Origin: Fabrea salina
Taxonomy: Eukaryota > Ciliophora > Heterotrichea > Heterotrichida > Fabreidae
Direction: 5' to 3'
NCBI GenBank assembly: GCA_022984795.1
Contig: JALIHJ010000012.1
Coordinates: 248,001-312,000 of the forward strand
Length of the DNA stretch: 64,000 bases
Shown here one piece after another: positions 1-8,788 of the stretch; the first letter of the stretch is position 1; the number at the start of each line of letters is the position of its first letter. A program made the translations under genes and the position numbers. The notes under the pieces are model-generated. The model searched no databases and was not told where the DNA came from. It was given only the letters and a program-made list of their open reading frames with translations.

Positions 1-1670
1 ACTATGTTGAAAACGTTGTTTTGGGTTACGTTGGGAAACACCTCTACTATGCTTGCTGTGAATTCAGTTTGTTTGTGGTCTAAGTAGTAAAGGTTCTGGG
101 TTTCAGGCAAATGGGCTGTGTTGTACAGAATAACTTCAGGAGCCTTTGCAAGCTTTTCTTGGCGTTCTGCTATTTCGTAGTAAATGTTTCCAGGCATTTC
201 TTGCTTTGAAATGTGTGCAATGGTGTCTGCAGGGATGCCCCAGGAAGTCATAGCTACTATCCAGTCGTCAATGCTGAGTGTGCCTTTTTTCTTAATCAAC
301 TTTTCCAACTTGATTTTTTGTTCCTGGTCAGTTTTGAGCCACCTGTCGTACTCCACTTCAATGATGGACCTGAAACTCTTGTACTCCTTAAACTCTCCGT
401 AGATCTCCTGCAGGTCTTCTTTGTGGATTTGGAACAGTTCTATGAGTCCGTCCATGCCTACCTTTTCCCACCAACCGTTCTTTTTGAGGATTGCAAACAC
501 ACGCCTCAGAATGTTGCGCACGTTTGAGCCCCCGCCTACGTTCGAGGGAAGTGACCCGTCTTCTATGATCATGAGGACTGTTCTTGTGTGGTCGAGCACG
601 ATGTACATGTCCTTTATAGGAGCTATTGCTTGCTTCACAGTCTCCACAGGCATTTCTATTAAGTCAGCTATTTCCTTCCAGGTTTGCTCGATGTTTTCGA
701 CTTCGTCAATGTTGAGTCTGCATGAGAGCGGTCCGTACTTCTTCCACACGTCAATGTTTACGTCAATTTCAAGTTTGTTCGAAAGCCAGTTAAATGAAGT
801 CTTGAAAACGTCCATGTAGCTAGTAGGCGTTCCATTGATCAGCCAGGGAATCCTTTCCAGTCCAATTCCAACGTCTATAACCTTCACAGGCAGTTCTTCT
901 CGAGTTCCATCAGGGAAGGTCTTGTACTGCATAAAAACCATGTTTCCTACTTCGAGTCCGTTCACAAAGTACTCTACAGAAGGCCCTAAGTTCCCTCCAC
1001 CTGCCCACACGTCTTCGATCAAAGTAATGTCATTAGGGTCGATTTCAAGTTCCTCAATTAACCACCTTAAGTTGAACTCCACACACTCCTCTTTGAAAAA
1101 GACGTACTTGTCAGGCATGTTGAACACTTGAATTCCCAACATAATGAATCCTGAGTAGTGACGCCCAGTAAGTCCTATGTTGTCTAAGTCGTTGAACCTC
1201 ACGCAGAACTGAGGACAAATCAAAGGATTCGCAGGAGGCTCCATTTCTCCCGTCACACAAAAAGGCTGGAAGCAGTATATCCCTGCAGCAACGTACTCCA
1301 CGTCGTTCCGCCACCTGGCCACCACTGGGTAGCGCTCTATGGGGTTGCAAGGAATTCTAGCTGAAGACAAAGAACGCTTGAAGCCTTTCCAGGCCTCTGC
1401 ATAAGTAATGGGGTTCCCTTTAGCGCCTTTGCCAGTTCCGACTCCTATGAACTTGTAAGACCCTTCGCAGTTGGAGTCGCCGCAGGTCTTTTTGGTTTCT
1501 GTGTGGCGCCAAAAATTTGCCCCACAGCTTGGACAGCTGGCTCTGTGGAATCCGAAGTCGGCAAAGACTTTGGTGGGGTAAAAAGCGTCAGGATTCTTTG
1601 CAAACTCTGGCTTGGCTAGGTTTTTCATTTCCTTTGCTGTTAGCGTCCGAATAGTTGCCTCAGCTTCCAT
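1..1670 (-). CDS. Alanyl-tRNA synthetase, archaeal type (3' part cut off by window edge)
   Basis: The frame is open from the ATG at 1670 to base 1, so about 556 N-terminal residues are present. The enzyme charges tRNA-Ala in the cytosol. The N-terminus carries the zinc-type segment CPSCG...CGDSNC followed by SYKFIG, then RYPVVARWRND, FQPFCVTGEMEPPANPL, RFNDLDNIGLTGRH and WAGGGNLGPSVEYF, all belonging to the aminoacylation core. The Cys-rich N-terminal extension and the PVVARW/EPPANPL wording are those of archaeal AlaRS. The usual eukaryotic cytosolic enzyme is bacterial-like and begins directly with the catalytic domain. The editing and C-Ala domains would lie outside the window. The start is chosen because the upstream spacer to the next divergent ATG is only 59 bp. 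Confidence 0.93.
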   Translation of the reverse strand, partial: MEAEATIRTLTAKEMKNLAKPEFAKNPDAFYPTKVFADFGFHRASCPSCGANFWRHTETKKTCGDSNCEGSYKFIGVGTGKGAKGNPITYAEAWKGFKRSLSSARIPCNPIERYPVVARWRNDVEYVAAGIYCFQPFCVTGEMEPPANPLICPQFCVRFNDLDNIGLTGRHYSGFIMLGIQVFNMPDKYVFFKEECVEFNLRWLIEELEIDPNDITLIEDVWAGGGNLGPSVEYFVNGLEVGNMVFMQYKTFPDGTREELPVKVIDVGIGLERIPWLINGTPTSYMDVFKTSFNWLSNKLEIDVNIDVWKKYGPLSCRLNIDEVENIEQTWKEIADLIEMPVETVKQAIAPIKDMYIVLDHTRTVLMIIEDGSLPSNVGGGSNVRNILRRVFAILKKNGWWEKVGMDGLIELFQIHKEDLQEIYGEFKEYKSFRSIIEVEYDRWLKTDQEQKIKLEKLIKKKGTLSIDDWIVAMTSWGIPADTIAHISKQEMPGNIYYEIAERQEKLAKAPEVILYNTAHLPETQNLYYLDHKQTEFTASIVEVFPNVTQNNVFNI

Positions 1671-1729
1671 ATTTATATGAGTAAACAAGCGTTTACAACC
1701 CAACTGTGCGAGACGCAGCATATTTATAA

Positions 1730-2077
1730 ATGGAACTAAGAAAAAGCATGTACCTTCCCAAGCCTGGCTTCGGCAGAATAAAGTCTGGAGTTAACGAGTC
1801 CCATTCTTTCAAGAAAGGGACTTTTCTGCCTAACTTTAAGTTCCCTAAAAACCAGTCTGCTAAAAGAACTCGCAGAGAACTTAGAAAAGTCTCACAAAAA
1901 CCTAATTCATCTAAATTAACTCCTAGAAAACTCACTCAGTACAGACCCCAGTCAACATTTTACCACAAGTTCAGCAAACGACTTACACTCAACACCACTC
2001 TGGCTTACCTAAGAGTGCCCTACTCCTCTAAGACCATAGAGTTCTACTCTGCAAATGAGTTTTCTAAAACTAAGTAA
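1730..2077 (+). CDS. Small basic protein of unknown function
   Basis: This encodes 115 residues, rich in Lys, Arg, Ser and Pro, with no recognisable domain. It opens with MELRKSMYLPKPGFGR and has a basic middle (KRTRRELRKVSQK). The ATG sits in the context TATTTATAAATG, the AT-rich start context typical of this window. It lies 17 bp before the Brix gene on the same strand and diverges from AlaRS. Its isolation in a gene-sized slot and the start context support it being real. No function is assigned. Confidence 0.6.
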   Translation: MELRKSMYLPKPGFGRIKSGVNESHSFKKGTFLPNFKFPKNQSAKRTRRELRKVSQKPNSSKLTPRKLTQYRPQSTFYHKFSKRLTLNTTLAYLRVPYSSKTIEFYSANEFSKTK

Positions 2078-2094
2078 TGTAATGTCCATTTATA

Positions 2095-3072
2095 ATGCCA
2101 AGGAAAGGCAGGCGCAGAAAGAAGTCCAGAACCCACGTAGTCGAAGAAAACGAGCAGCCAATTGCAGTTATCACGAGGAGGGGCAAAATAGACAACACAC
2201 TGAAGCACCTCCTCAGTGAACTAAGGCTAGTGCTCTACCCCAACACTCCTTTGAAGTTCAAAGACTCCTCCAAGTCTTCCCTGAAGGACCTCATGAAGAT
2301 GGCAAAGTACTTCACAGTTGACTACTTACTTTACATCACCTCCACAGAAAACTCTTCCTACCTCAAGTTCGTCAAAATTGCCCACGGGCCAACATTCACC
2401 TTTAAAATCAACTCCTTCACGCTGTCTTCAGACGTCAGGAGCTACCAAAAGAAAGCAGCTAAGTTGCAACCCGACTTCAAAGCCCCTCCTCTGCTCATTA
2501 TGAACGGTGTGGAAGGCCTCACCAACTCCCTTTTCAAAGGAGTTTTTCCGAGTTTGGACATACTTGACCTTAAAATCGAGCGATGCAGACGCATTGTCTT
2601 AATCACACACGAAAACGGAGTGTACCACTTCAGACACTACTTCATCAAAACCCGAATGGCAGGAGTCACCCACACACTGAGAAAACTCGCAAGGAACGAA
2701 GTGCCTAACTTGAACAAGTTCAACTCAGCAGGCGAGTGGGCTGACACAGGAGCTGCAAGTGACAGTGAGTACGAAGACGCCCCTGGACAAAAAGTGGCAA
2801 TTAAACTAGTGGAGCTAGGGCCGCGTTTAGAAATGACACTTCACAAAATAGAAGAAGGAGTTTCAGAAGGCAAGGTGCTTTACCACGCAGTGAAAAGCAA
2901 GTCCTTGGAAGAAGAGCAAGCCACAGAGCAACTGATCCAAGAAAAAAAGAAACTCAAAGAAGAAAGGAAAAGAATCCAGCAAGAAAACGTCAAACAGAAA
3001 CTACTCAAAAGAAGACAAAAACTAGAAAAACTTGCTCTCAAAAAAAGAAAATTGTCTGTTAATAATGATTAA
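2095..3072 (+). CDS. PPAN: Peter Pan/SSF1-like Brix-domain ribosome biogenesis factor
   Basis: This 325-residue protein begins MPRKGRRRKKSRTHV, the basic start of SSF1/Peter Pan proteins. The Brix domain occupies about residues 22-215 and includes RRGKIDNTLKHLLSEL, LKDLMKMAKYFTVDYLL and the sigma70-like stretch ERCRRIVLIT. A charged Lys/Glu coiled C-terminus follows (about 275-325), as in family members. By family knowledge, SSF1/PPAN binds 27S pre-rRNA in the nucleolus and is needed for 60S maturation. It ends 8 bp from the convergent gene on the minus strand. The alternative is another Brix paralogue, but the N-terminus favours SSF1. Confidence 0.88.
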   Translation: MPRKGRRRKKSRTHVVEENEQPIAVITRRGKIDNTLKHLLSELRLVLYPNTPLKFKDSSKSSLKDLMKMAKYFTVDYLLYITSTENSSYLKFVKIAHGPTFTFKINSFTLSSDVRSYQKKAAKLQPDFKAPPLLIMNGVEGLTNSLFKGVFPSLDILDLKIERCRRIVLITHENGVYHFRHYFIKTRMAGVTHTLRKLARNEVPNLNKFNSAGEWADTGAASDSEYEDAPGQKVAIKLVELGPRLEMTLHKIEEGVSEGKVLYHAVKSKSLEEEQATEQLIQEKKKLKEERKRIQQENVKQKLLKRRQKLEKLALKKRKLSVNND

Positions 3073-3080
3073 GTTTCTAG

Positions 3081-3779
3081 TTACAAACGCGAGCAGTACC
3101 TTTGGATTTGTTTCCTTTCTTTAAGAGACAGTTTAGGCTTTGATTCTGGGACTCTTGGACTTGAAACTTGCGACAAGAAGTTTTGGTTTTCATACCTCAA
3201 GTTGTCACAAGTCTTTATAATGTCGTCAAAAGACTTTATTTCTAGTTTTTGCAAGCAAGGGTTAGTTGCTTTTCCAGGGACTTTTTTAAGTACTGGAAGC
3301 AAGGAACTCCTTCTATTTACTGTTTTCTTGGCTTTTTGGTCTTTTAGCCTTCTTGCAATATCTTGGTCCATTTTATAAGGGTTAGTAGGAAGTGTTAACT
3401 TTCTAGAACCCTTATCGTACTTCTTTTTAAGCTTCTCAGCTGCTTCTTTGAAGCCTTGGGACTTAAGTAGTTTCTTTTTGGTTTTTAAGTCCAAAAAGTC
3501 CGCTATTCCAATACTTGTTTTTCTTAGGAGTGGACTTTTTATCTGGTCGTCTAGCAGTCCCATTTCTTCCACTAACTTCTCCAGACTCTTGCAGCCTTTC
3601 ATGGACCTTTTGGCTGGTTTTTGGTCATTTTTATCAATTGCTAGTTTTGGAAGGGATTTTCCTTGCATTCTAATGCTTTCACAAGTAGACTTCATTAAGC
3701 CTGCATAGTCCAAAGTGGGACTTTCAGGCTCAGTACAAGCTCTAGTTGACTTCCTTGGCGAACTGTTAAGTGTTTCCAT
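3081..3779 (-). CDS. Basic, probably disordered protein of unknown function
   Basis: This 232-residue protein is rich in Lys, Ser and Leu, with predicted short helices and no recognisable domain. Segments include KPAKRSMKGCKSLEKLVEEMG near residues 55-75 and KKLLKSQGFKEAAEKLKKKYD near 105-125. It is a single open frame with a start at 3779 followed upstream by AT-rich sequence. It converges with the Brix gene (8 bp) and lies 52 bp downstream of RBM25, on the same strand. Composition resembles the other small basic proteins at 41.4-44 kb, but I see no clear sequence kinship. Confidence 0.65.
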   Translation of the reverse strand: METLNSSPRKSTRACTEPESPTLDYAGLMKSTCESIRMQGKSLPKLAIDKNDQKPAKRSMKGCKSLEKLVEEMGLLDDQIKSPLLRKTSIGIADFLDLKTKKKLLKSQGFKEAAEKLKKKYDKGSRKLTLPTNPYKMDQDIARRLKDQKAKKTVNRRSSLLPVLKKVPGKATNPCLQKLEIKSFDDIIKTCDNLRYENQNFLSQVSSPRVPESKPKLSLKERKQIQRYCSRL

Positions 3780-3831
3780 TTAAGTTTATAGTCAGCCTTT
3801 GGTTAGTCTAATTAATGGAGATTGTGTCACG

Positions 3832-5367
3832 TTAGATATTCTTGATTTTTAAGTCTTCAAAGATAAGCATTCTCCAGATTCTTTTTACAAACACAGGGGC
3901 GTCTTCATCTAAGTAACTTACCTTTTTTTCAATTTTCTGGGGTTCTTCTCTGTTAGCAATTAGCTTAACAACTGACTGTGCAATGCTGCGATCAGCTTCT
4001 CCTAGATACTCTTTAAGCAGTTTAGATATAAAAGGCAGAAGGCGCTTTTCCATGACTCGGTTCTGAACCAAAACAGTCCAGTCAAGGGGGTACTCGTACA
4101 AGTCAGACCTTCGCCTAGGTACCTTTTCAAGCAACCTCTTCATAGTTTGGAGTTGTGTTTCAAAGTCAGTTTGGGTCATAGTGATTTCTTGGGGGGCCTT
4201 TGGCACAGCGATTTCTTCAGGAGCGTCAGGGAGTGCAAGGGGTTTGTGTGTTGTTTTGTAAAGGGGTTCTTCTTCTTGCTCGACTTGGAAGTACTTGTTT
4301 CTGGGGGCTGTTTTGAACTCTTCAGTTTTCGAAATAGAGATTTCAAGGTCTTTGTGTTCCCTAAGAGTGTACTCGTGGAGGTTCTCAGGAAGTAACTTTT
4401 CTTCTAGTTCTTTGGCTTGTCTTAGTTTCTCGTCAGCTGTAGCTACTCCAGGATTCAGCAACTCGAATTCTCTGCGAGCGTCCTCTGCGTCGTCTTCTTT
4501 TTCTTTTTCTCTGAGTTGCTGTCTTTCTTCTCTTTTGCGTTTGAGTTTTTTGCTGTGCTTTTTGCGCCGCACTTCGTTGTCGTCAGAGTCGTAGTCTAGG
4601 TCTTTCCGGAGCATTTTGACCTTTTCGCGTTGTCGGTCTTCTTCTCTTTCGAAGTCGCGGGTTCTTTCCCTTTCTTTGATGTCTTCGCGACGCAGCCACT
4701 CTCTTTCTTTATCTCTGAACTGGCGTTCTCTTTCCTTTTGTCTGGACTTGATTCTTCTTTCCCTTTCTTTTTCCCGGGGGTGTTCTTCGTCAGTTTCAAG
4801 GGCTTCTTCGGCAACGTTTTGTTCTAAGTTGTGAATCAGCAACTGGATGTTGTAGGAAACTTGGGAGTCGTCCTTAAGGGCTTCTTCTTCCCAAGTTCTG
4901 CAAGTTTGTTCCTCAGTCAGCAAGTTGTCCCAGCGTTTCCTTTCCCACTCAGCCCTTTTCAGGTCTGCCCATTCTTTAATGAAGAACTCAGTCTGCAGGT
5001 CAATCCGGCACGCAAGTCTGCAGTTTTTAAGGAATAAGCCATTTAGCAACCTCAAACACCGCAGCATCCCTTCAACTGTGTAGAAGTCAGCAAACCCGTA
5101 GGGAAGAGGCTTACCTGAAGAGTCCAGCATTCTGCGCCAGCAACTCACAGGTCCGCACTCAAGAAACATTTGTTCCATGAAGTAGTCCGAAATGCCTTGA
5201 GGAATCTTTCCAATATAAACCTTTGTGGACCTGTCTGACTTAGTTCTAGGCTCATCTGGAGGGATTGAGTCTGTTAAGTTAGCAACTTGGTGCACTATTG
5301 ACAAAGGGGTGCTGGTAATGTTAAATAGCCCTCTCGGTCCTGTGTTTTTTGTAGGCTCTTCCTGCAT
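3832..5367 (-). CDS. RBM25: RBM25-like splicing factor (RRM + RE-rich + PWI)
   Basis: This 511-residue protein has an RRM at about residues 49-125 (KVYIGKIPQGISDYF as RNP2-type strand, YGFADFY as RNP1-type strand). A long Arg/Glu-rich charged region follows at about 195-310, and a PWI domain lies at about 405-511 containing LDWTVLVQNRVMEKRL and FVKRIWRMLIFEDL. This order is that of RBM25 (yeast Snu71 relatives), a U1 snRNP-associated factor in the nucleus that affects splice-site choice. It would serve the 15-nt introns seen nearby, although that link is inference. Its ATG is only 12 bp from the divergent EMC1 ATG. Confidence 0.9.
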   Translation of the reverse strand: MQEEPTKNTGPRGLFNITSTPLSIVHQVANLTDSIPPDEPRTKSDRSTKVYIGKIPQGISDYFMEQMFLECGPVSCWRRMLDSSGKPLPYGFADFYTVEGMLRCLRLLNGLFLKNCRLACRIDLQTEFFIKEWADLKRAEWERKRWDNLLTEEQTCRTWEEEALKDDSQVSYNIQLLIHNLEQNVAEEALETDEEHPREKERERRIKSRQKERERQFRDKEREWLRREDIKERERTRDFEREEDRQREKVKMLRKDLDYDSDDNEVRRKKHSKKLKRKREERQQLREKEKEDDAEDARREFELLNPGVATADEKLRQAKELEEKLLPENLHEYTLREHKDLEISISKTEEFKTAPRNKYFQVEQEEEPLYKTTHKPLALPDAPEEIAVPKAPQEITMTQTDFETQLQTMKRLLEKVPRRRSDLYEYPLDWTVLVQNRVMEKRLLPFISKLLKEYLGEADRSIAQSVVKLIANREEPQKIEKKVSYLDEDAPVFVKRIWRMLIFEDLKIKNI

Positions 5368-5379
5368 TATTAGAATAAT
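5368..5379. promoter_or_regulatory. 12-bp divergent spacer between RBM25 and EMC1 starts
   Basis: Only TATTAGAATAAT separates the two ATGs. Any core promoter elements must overlap one or both coding regions, or transcription must start almost at the ATG. This compactness recurs at 13.94 kb and 25.2 kb. Confidence 0.5.
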
Positions 5380-7881
5380 ATGAAGTGGGTGTTTTTTGTA
5401 CTTCCAGTTTGCTTAGGCATTTACATGGACCAAGCTGGGGAGTACGACTGGAGTTTGTCGCACTTAGGAAAAATAAACTTTGTTTCCCAAGTTTCAAACT
5501 CTTCTTACGTAGTGGGAAGTCAAAAAGGTGGAATTTCTTTGATGCTGGGCAATGGCAAAACATTGTGGCGCAGAATTTTGGAAGGAAAAGTCCAGCTTGA
5601 AGCCTCAGGGGGCTTTACTGTAAGTCTTTGCAACAACACACTTAGCGTGTGGAAAACAGGCAACGGACAGCTCCAGTGGGAAAAACCTATGAAAGAAGTC
5701 TCAAGTTTCAGACTGGTCACTGCTGGACTCAGACAAGTACTAGCTGTGGTTTCCGGAACCCAACTTAGCCTTTTTGCACCTGAAACAGGCGAAAAGCTTT
5801 CGAGTTTCAAAGTAGCGAAAGGAGCACAACTAGTGGGCAGAAAGCTTGAAGTAGCAACACAGCCCTTCAACATAACCAGAATAGACATTAAAACTTCAAA
5901 AACAGACTCAGTCTCTGGAAAACTCAAAGGTGAAATGCTGTGCCTGCACGGAGGGTGCATTAACTTTTCTAGTGAGACTGTTGAGATCTACCAAAACGGA
6001 AAGCTTAAACAGGAATCTTGGAGTGGAAAGGTAAAGCAAGTAATTCCTTCAGCCAACTTAGTAGTTACTCAAGACTTTCAAGTGTTCCAACTAGAAAACT
6101 TGTCCCTGAAAAAAGTGGCTAAACTAGAGGAAGGACTATTTTCTGGGTCTGAGTCTTCCTTGTTCCACCTTAATTCTCAAAACGTTCTGACAAAAGTAAG
6201 CCTTTCTGACTTGTCGGTCTCTAAAGTTCAACTAGGACTTAGTTCTAAGGCCCAGGAGTTTTGGGGCTTCGACACTGCAGAAGGGGAGTTTCTTGGACTC
6301 GTCTCTTGTGAAGACTACTCCTTTGTGTCAGTCGACTCAAAAAGTGTGAAGTGGATCAGACAAGAAGCTTTAGGACACACAAACCAAGTGCACTTTGTAG
6401 AGCTTCCAAGCAGCACCTCCCATTACTCAAATGCTTACTTCGAGTCCCTTGAAACCTCAGACACCTGGGCTAACTTGCCACTGAACCTGATAAACAGAGT
6501 TAAAAGTCAGGTTTTAAGTGTTAAGGAGTGGTATGAAGAGTACCAAAACAAACTTGAACACGAACTAGAAAGAGACCACTTTGGGTTCAAAAAACTTGTT
6601 TTGTGTGCTACGGAGCCAGGAGTTCTGTACGCAATTCACTCCTTAAGTGGAAAAATAGTGTGGAAACAAAACATTGGTTCTGGAGAGTTAAAAAAAGTAG
6701 TTCAAGAAGAAGTGGAAAAAATAATTTTGGTTTTGAAAGAAAACAAGCAAGTCAAACTCTTAACTCTCAGTACCACTTCTGGAGAGGTGCTTGAAGAAAC
6801 TAGTTACCTCTGGGACTTACTAGATGTTATTGCTTACGAAAACAATGTTGTGCTTGTAAACAATCAGTACCAAACAAAAGTTGTCAGGGGACAGGTTCCT
6901 GAACTTTACTTTTACTCAATTGACTCAAAGTCCAACGAGGTCTCAGGTTACTTTTTGGGGAACACAACTAGTTTGCTTTGGAGTTTTTACTTGCCTGAAA
7001 GCGAGCAAATAAAGCAAGTCTCTAAAGGCTGGAAAAAAGAACACCAAGAAGCAATACCTACAGGCACTTCACGGCTTCTTTACAAGTACTCAGACCACAA
7101 CATAGTAGCTCTTGCAAGCACTGAAGGCGAAGAAATGTTTGTGTACATCTTCAACGGAGTCACTGGCAGACTAGTCACTAAGTTCCGTCAAGACTCAGTC
7201 AAAGAGCCCATTCACATGCACTTGCACGAAAATAACCTACTTGTTCACTACTGGAACACCAAACACACCAGGTACGAAATCCTTTCGATTGAAATGTTCC
7301 AACCAAAGGTTCAGTCGTCTGCTGCCGAAGTGATATCAGAGTACTTAGAAACTTCACTTGAGTCTTACTCAGCCTTCACTGCAGAGCCCCCAGTTGTGTT
7401 TGCACAAGTTTACACTTTCCCCACAGGAGTCAAAGCCCTTAGTTCCACAGTTTCCAAACAAGGAATTACCAAAGGCAACCTTTTGATGCTTCTGACCAAC
7501 AACCAAGTCTACTCTTTGGACCTAGCCTTACTTTCGCCCCGCAGAAAAGACTACTCAGGGGACTTCCACCAAGAGTCCTTGCCTGCTTACTCCCCCAGCA
7601 TAGGAGTAAAGGGCCAGGACATACTGACCTACTACTTGCAACTAGAACAACTAGAAGGAGTAGTTTCTACACCTACACACTTAGAGTCGACTTCTTTGGT
7701 TTGTGCTTTTGGACTGGACATTTTCTTAGCACGAGTCACTCCTGAAAAGTCCTTTGACATGCTTACTGAAGACTTTAGCAAACTAAGCATAGTGCTAACT
7801 ATTTTGGTGCTTGTAGTTCTCAACGTAGGAGTCCAGAAGTGGTTTGCTTCCAAAAAGACCAAAGAAAAGTTTAACAGCTAA
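5380..7881 (+). CDS. EMC1: ER membrane protein complex subunit 1
   Basis: This 833-residue protein has an N-terminal signal peptide (about 1-15, MKWVFFVLPVCLGI) followed by DQAGEYDWSLSHLGK, which matches the EMC1 mature N-terminus. A long PQQ/WD-like beta-propeller region with ITRIDIKT- and VYAIHSLSGKIVWK-type strands follows. The conserved C-terminal segment TPEKSFDMLTEDFSKL precedes a single transmembrane helix (about 803-822) and a short Lys-rich cytosolic tail. EMC1 is the large lumenal subunit of the complex that inserts tail-anchored and multi-pass proteins into the ER. Length is slightly below the usual 950 or so. Its stop overlaps the convergent FHA gene by 11 bp. Confidence 0.88.
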   Translation: MKWVFFVLPVCLGIYMDQAGEYDWSLSHLGKINFVSQVSNSSYVVGSQKGGISLMLGNGKTLWRRILEGKVQLEASGGFTVSLCNNTLSVWKTGNGQLQWEKPMKEVSSFRLVTAGLRQVLAVVSGTQLSLFAPETGEKLSSFKVAKGAQLVGRKLEVATQPFNITRIDIKTSKTDSVSGKLKGEMLCLHGGCINFSSETVEIYQNGKLKQESWSGKVKQVIPSANLVVTQDFQVFQLENLSLKKVAKLEEGLFSGSESSLFHLNSQNVLTKVSLSDLSVSKVQLGLSSKAQEFWGFDTAEGEFLGLVSCEDYSFVSVDSKSVKWIRQEALGHTNQVHFVELPSSTSHYSNAYFESLETSDTWANLPLNLINRVKSQVLSVKEWYEEYQNKLEHELERDHFGFKKLVLCATEPGVLYAIHSLSGKIVWKQNIGSGELKKVVQEEVEKIILVLKENKQVKLLTLSTTSGEVLEETSYLWDLLDVIAYENNVVLVNNQYQTKVVRGQVPELYFYSIDSKSNEVSGYFLGNTTSLLWSFYLPESEQIKQVSKGWKKEHQEAIPTGTSRLLYKYSDHNIVALASTEGEEMFVYIFNGVTGRLVTKFRQDSVKEPIHMHLHENNLLVHYWNTKHTRYEILSIEMFQPKVQSSAAEVISEYLETSLESYSAFTAEPPVVFAQVYTFPTGVKALSSTVSKQGITKGNLLMLLTNNQVYSLDLALLSPRRKDYSGDFHQESLPAYSPSIGVKGQDILTYYLQLEQLEGVVSTPTHLESTSLVCAFGLDIFLARVTPEKSFDMLTEDFSKLSIVLTILVLVVLNVGVQKWFASKKTKEKFNS

Positions 7882-8752
7882 TTACTTTAGCCTCGAACAG
7901 AGTTTTTCCAGCCTTAAAAACCATTCCGTCGAAAATCTCGAACTCTTCATCTACAAAAAGCCAAGTGCCATTAGTGCTTTTTTTGTCCCCGTCACCGTCG
8001 AAAAGAACCCAGCCTTTTTCTTCGTTGTAAGCAACCATGCACTGGTATCTCGACAAGTTGCTGTCGTCAAACCTTATTCTACAGTCCACCATGCGCCCTA
8101 TCAGCACAAACTTCTCTTCCCTTGTAAACGTGTAAACTTCATTTTGTTTGGGGCCTTCCAAGAACTTAAGAACTATTTTTTCGTCTTCAGGCGCAAAAAA
8201 CTGAGTAGCCATGTGTGAGTCAGCAAACGACACAATGTAGGAATCCTTCAGCACTAGTGGGTTGTCAATCCGCACAAAGGTGCCAGTTCCTTGACCTAAG
8301 TCTTTGACAAAGTACTTTTTTAGTTCTGGTCTGTAAATAATTACAAAGTGCCTTGCCCCCATTCCAAACTGTTCTTCTTCAATTATGTAGTCGTTGTCTG
8401 CTTCACTGTGCGACCCAATGAAGGTCCGTCCGTCGTATTTGGACCTGAAAGAGTCTTTAAGCCCACCAGGGTTGATTTCAAGCACTGAGTCAACAGCAGC
8501 TGCAGAGCTTTCTTTAATGATAATGCTGAGACCAGGGCCTTCTTCAATTTCTTTTTCCGAAATAGTATGTGCAGATAGGTTAGAACCTTCATCTTGAGAA
8601 GCACTTAGTTGGACTCCTGAAACTCCTTGCTCCAGTCCCAGTAAGTTATTGGGTTTTGAAACAGTAGTAGTTTCAAAGTTCCTTTGGACTGAAGGCTCTT
8701 CTTGGTCTCTGTCTTCGTTGCAGCACCACCTCATCAAGCAACTAAAATTCAT
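7871..8752 (-). CDS. Protein with two FHA domains
   Basis: I place the start at the ATG at 8752 (MNFSCLMRWCCNED), because the upstream in-frame codon at 8767 is GTG. The protein has about 293 residues. An acidic, Ser-rich first 90 residues is followed by two FHA domains. The first (about 105-185) contains GSHSEADNDYIIEE, ARHFVI and GQGTGTFV; the second (about 205-290) contains LIGRMVDCRIRFDD, LSRYQCMV and STNGTWLF. FHA domains bind phosphothreonine peptides, and the second keeps the GR...S...NGT pattern. The Cys pairs near the N-terminus could be acylated. It lies 36 bp upstream-to-downstream from PLK4 on the same strand; partners are unknown. Confidence 0.85.
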   Translation of the reverse strand: MNFSCLMRWCCNEDRDQEEPSVQRNFETTTVSKPNNLLGLEQGVSGVQLSASQDEGSNLSAHTISEKEIEEGPGLSIIIKESSAAAVDSVLEINPGGLKDSFRSKYDGRTFIGSHSEADNDYIIEEEQFGMGARHFVIIYRPELKKYFVKDLGQGTGTFVRIDNPLVLKDSYIVSFADSHMATQFFAPEDEKIVLKFLEGPKQNEVYTFTREEKFVLIGRMVDCRIRFDDSNLSRYQCMVAYNEEKGWVLFDGDGDKKSTNGTWLFVDEEFEIFDGMVFKAGKTLFEAKVISC

Positions 8753-8788
8753 TTCAAATTTACACACTCTTAAACATTTACCTAATTA

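Noticed and set aside
4147-4834. Several plus-strand frames opposite RBM25
   Set aside because: They are complements of its Arg/Glu-rich repeats and have no start context or domain.
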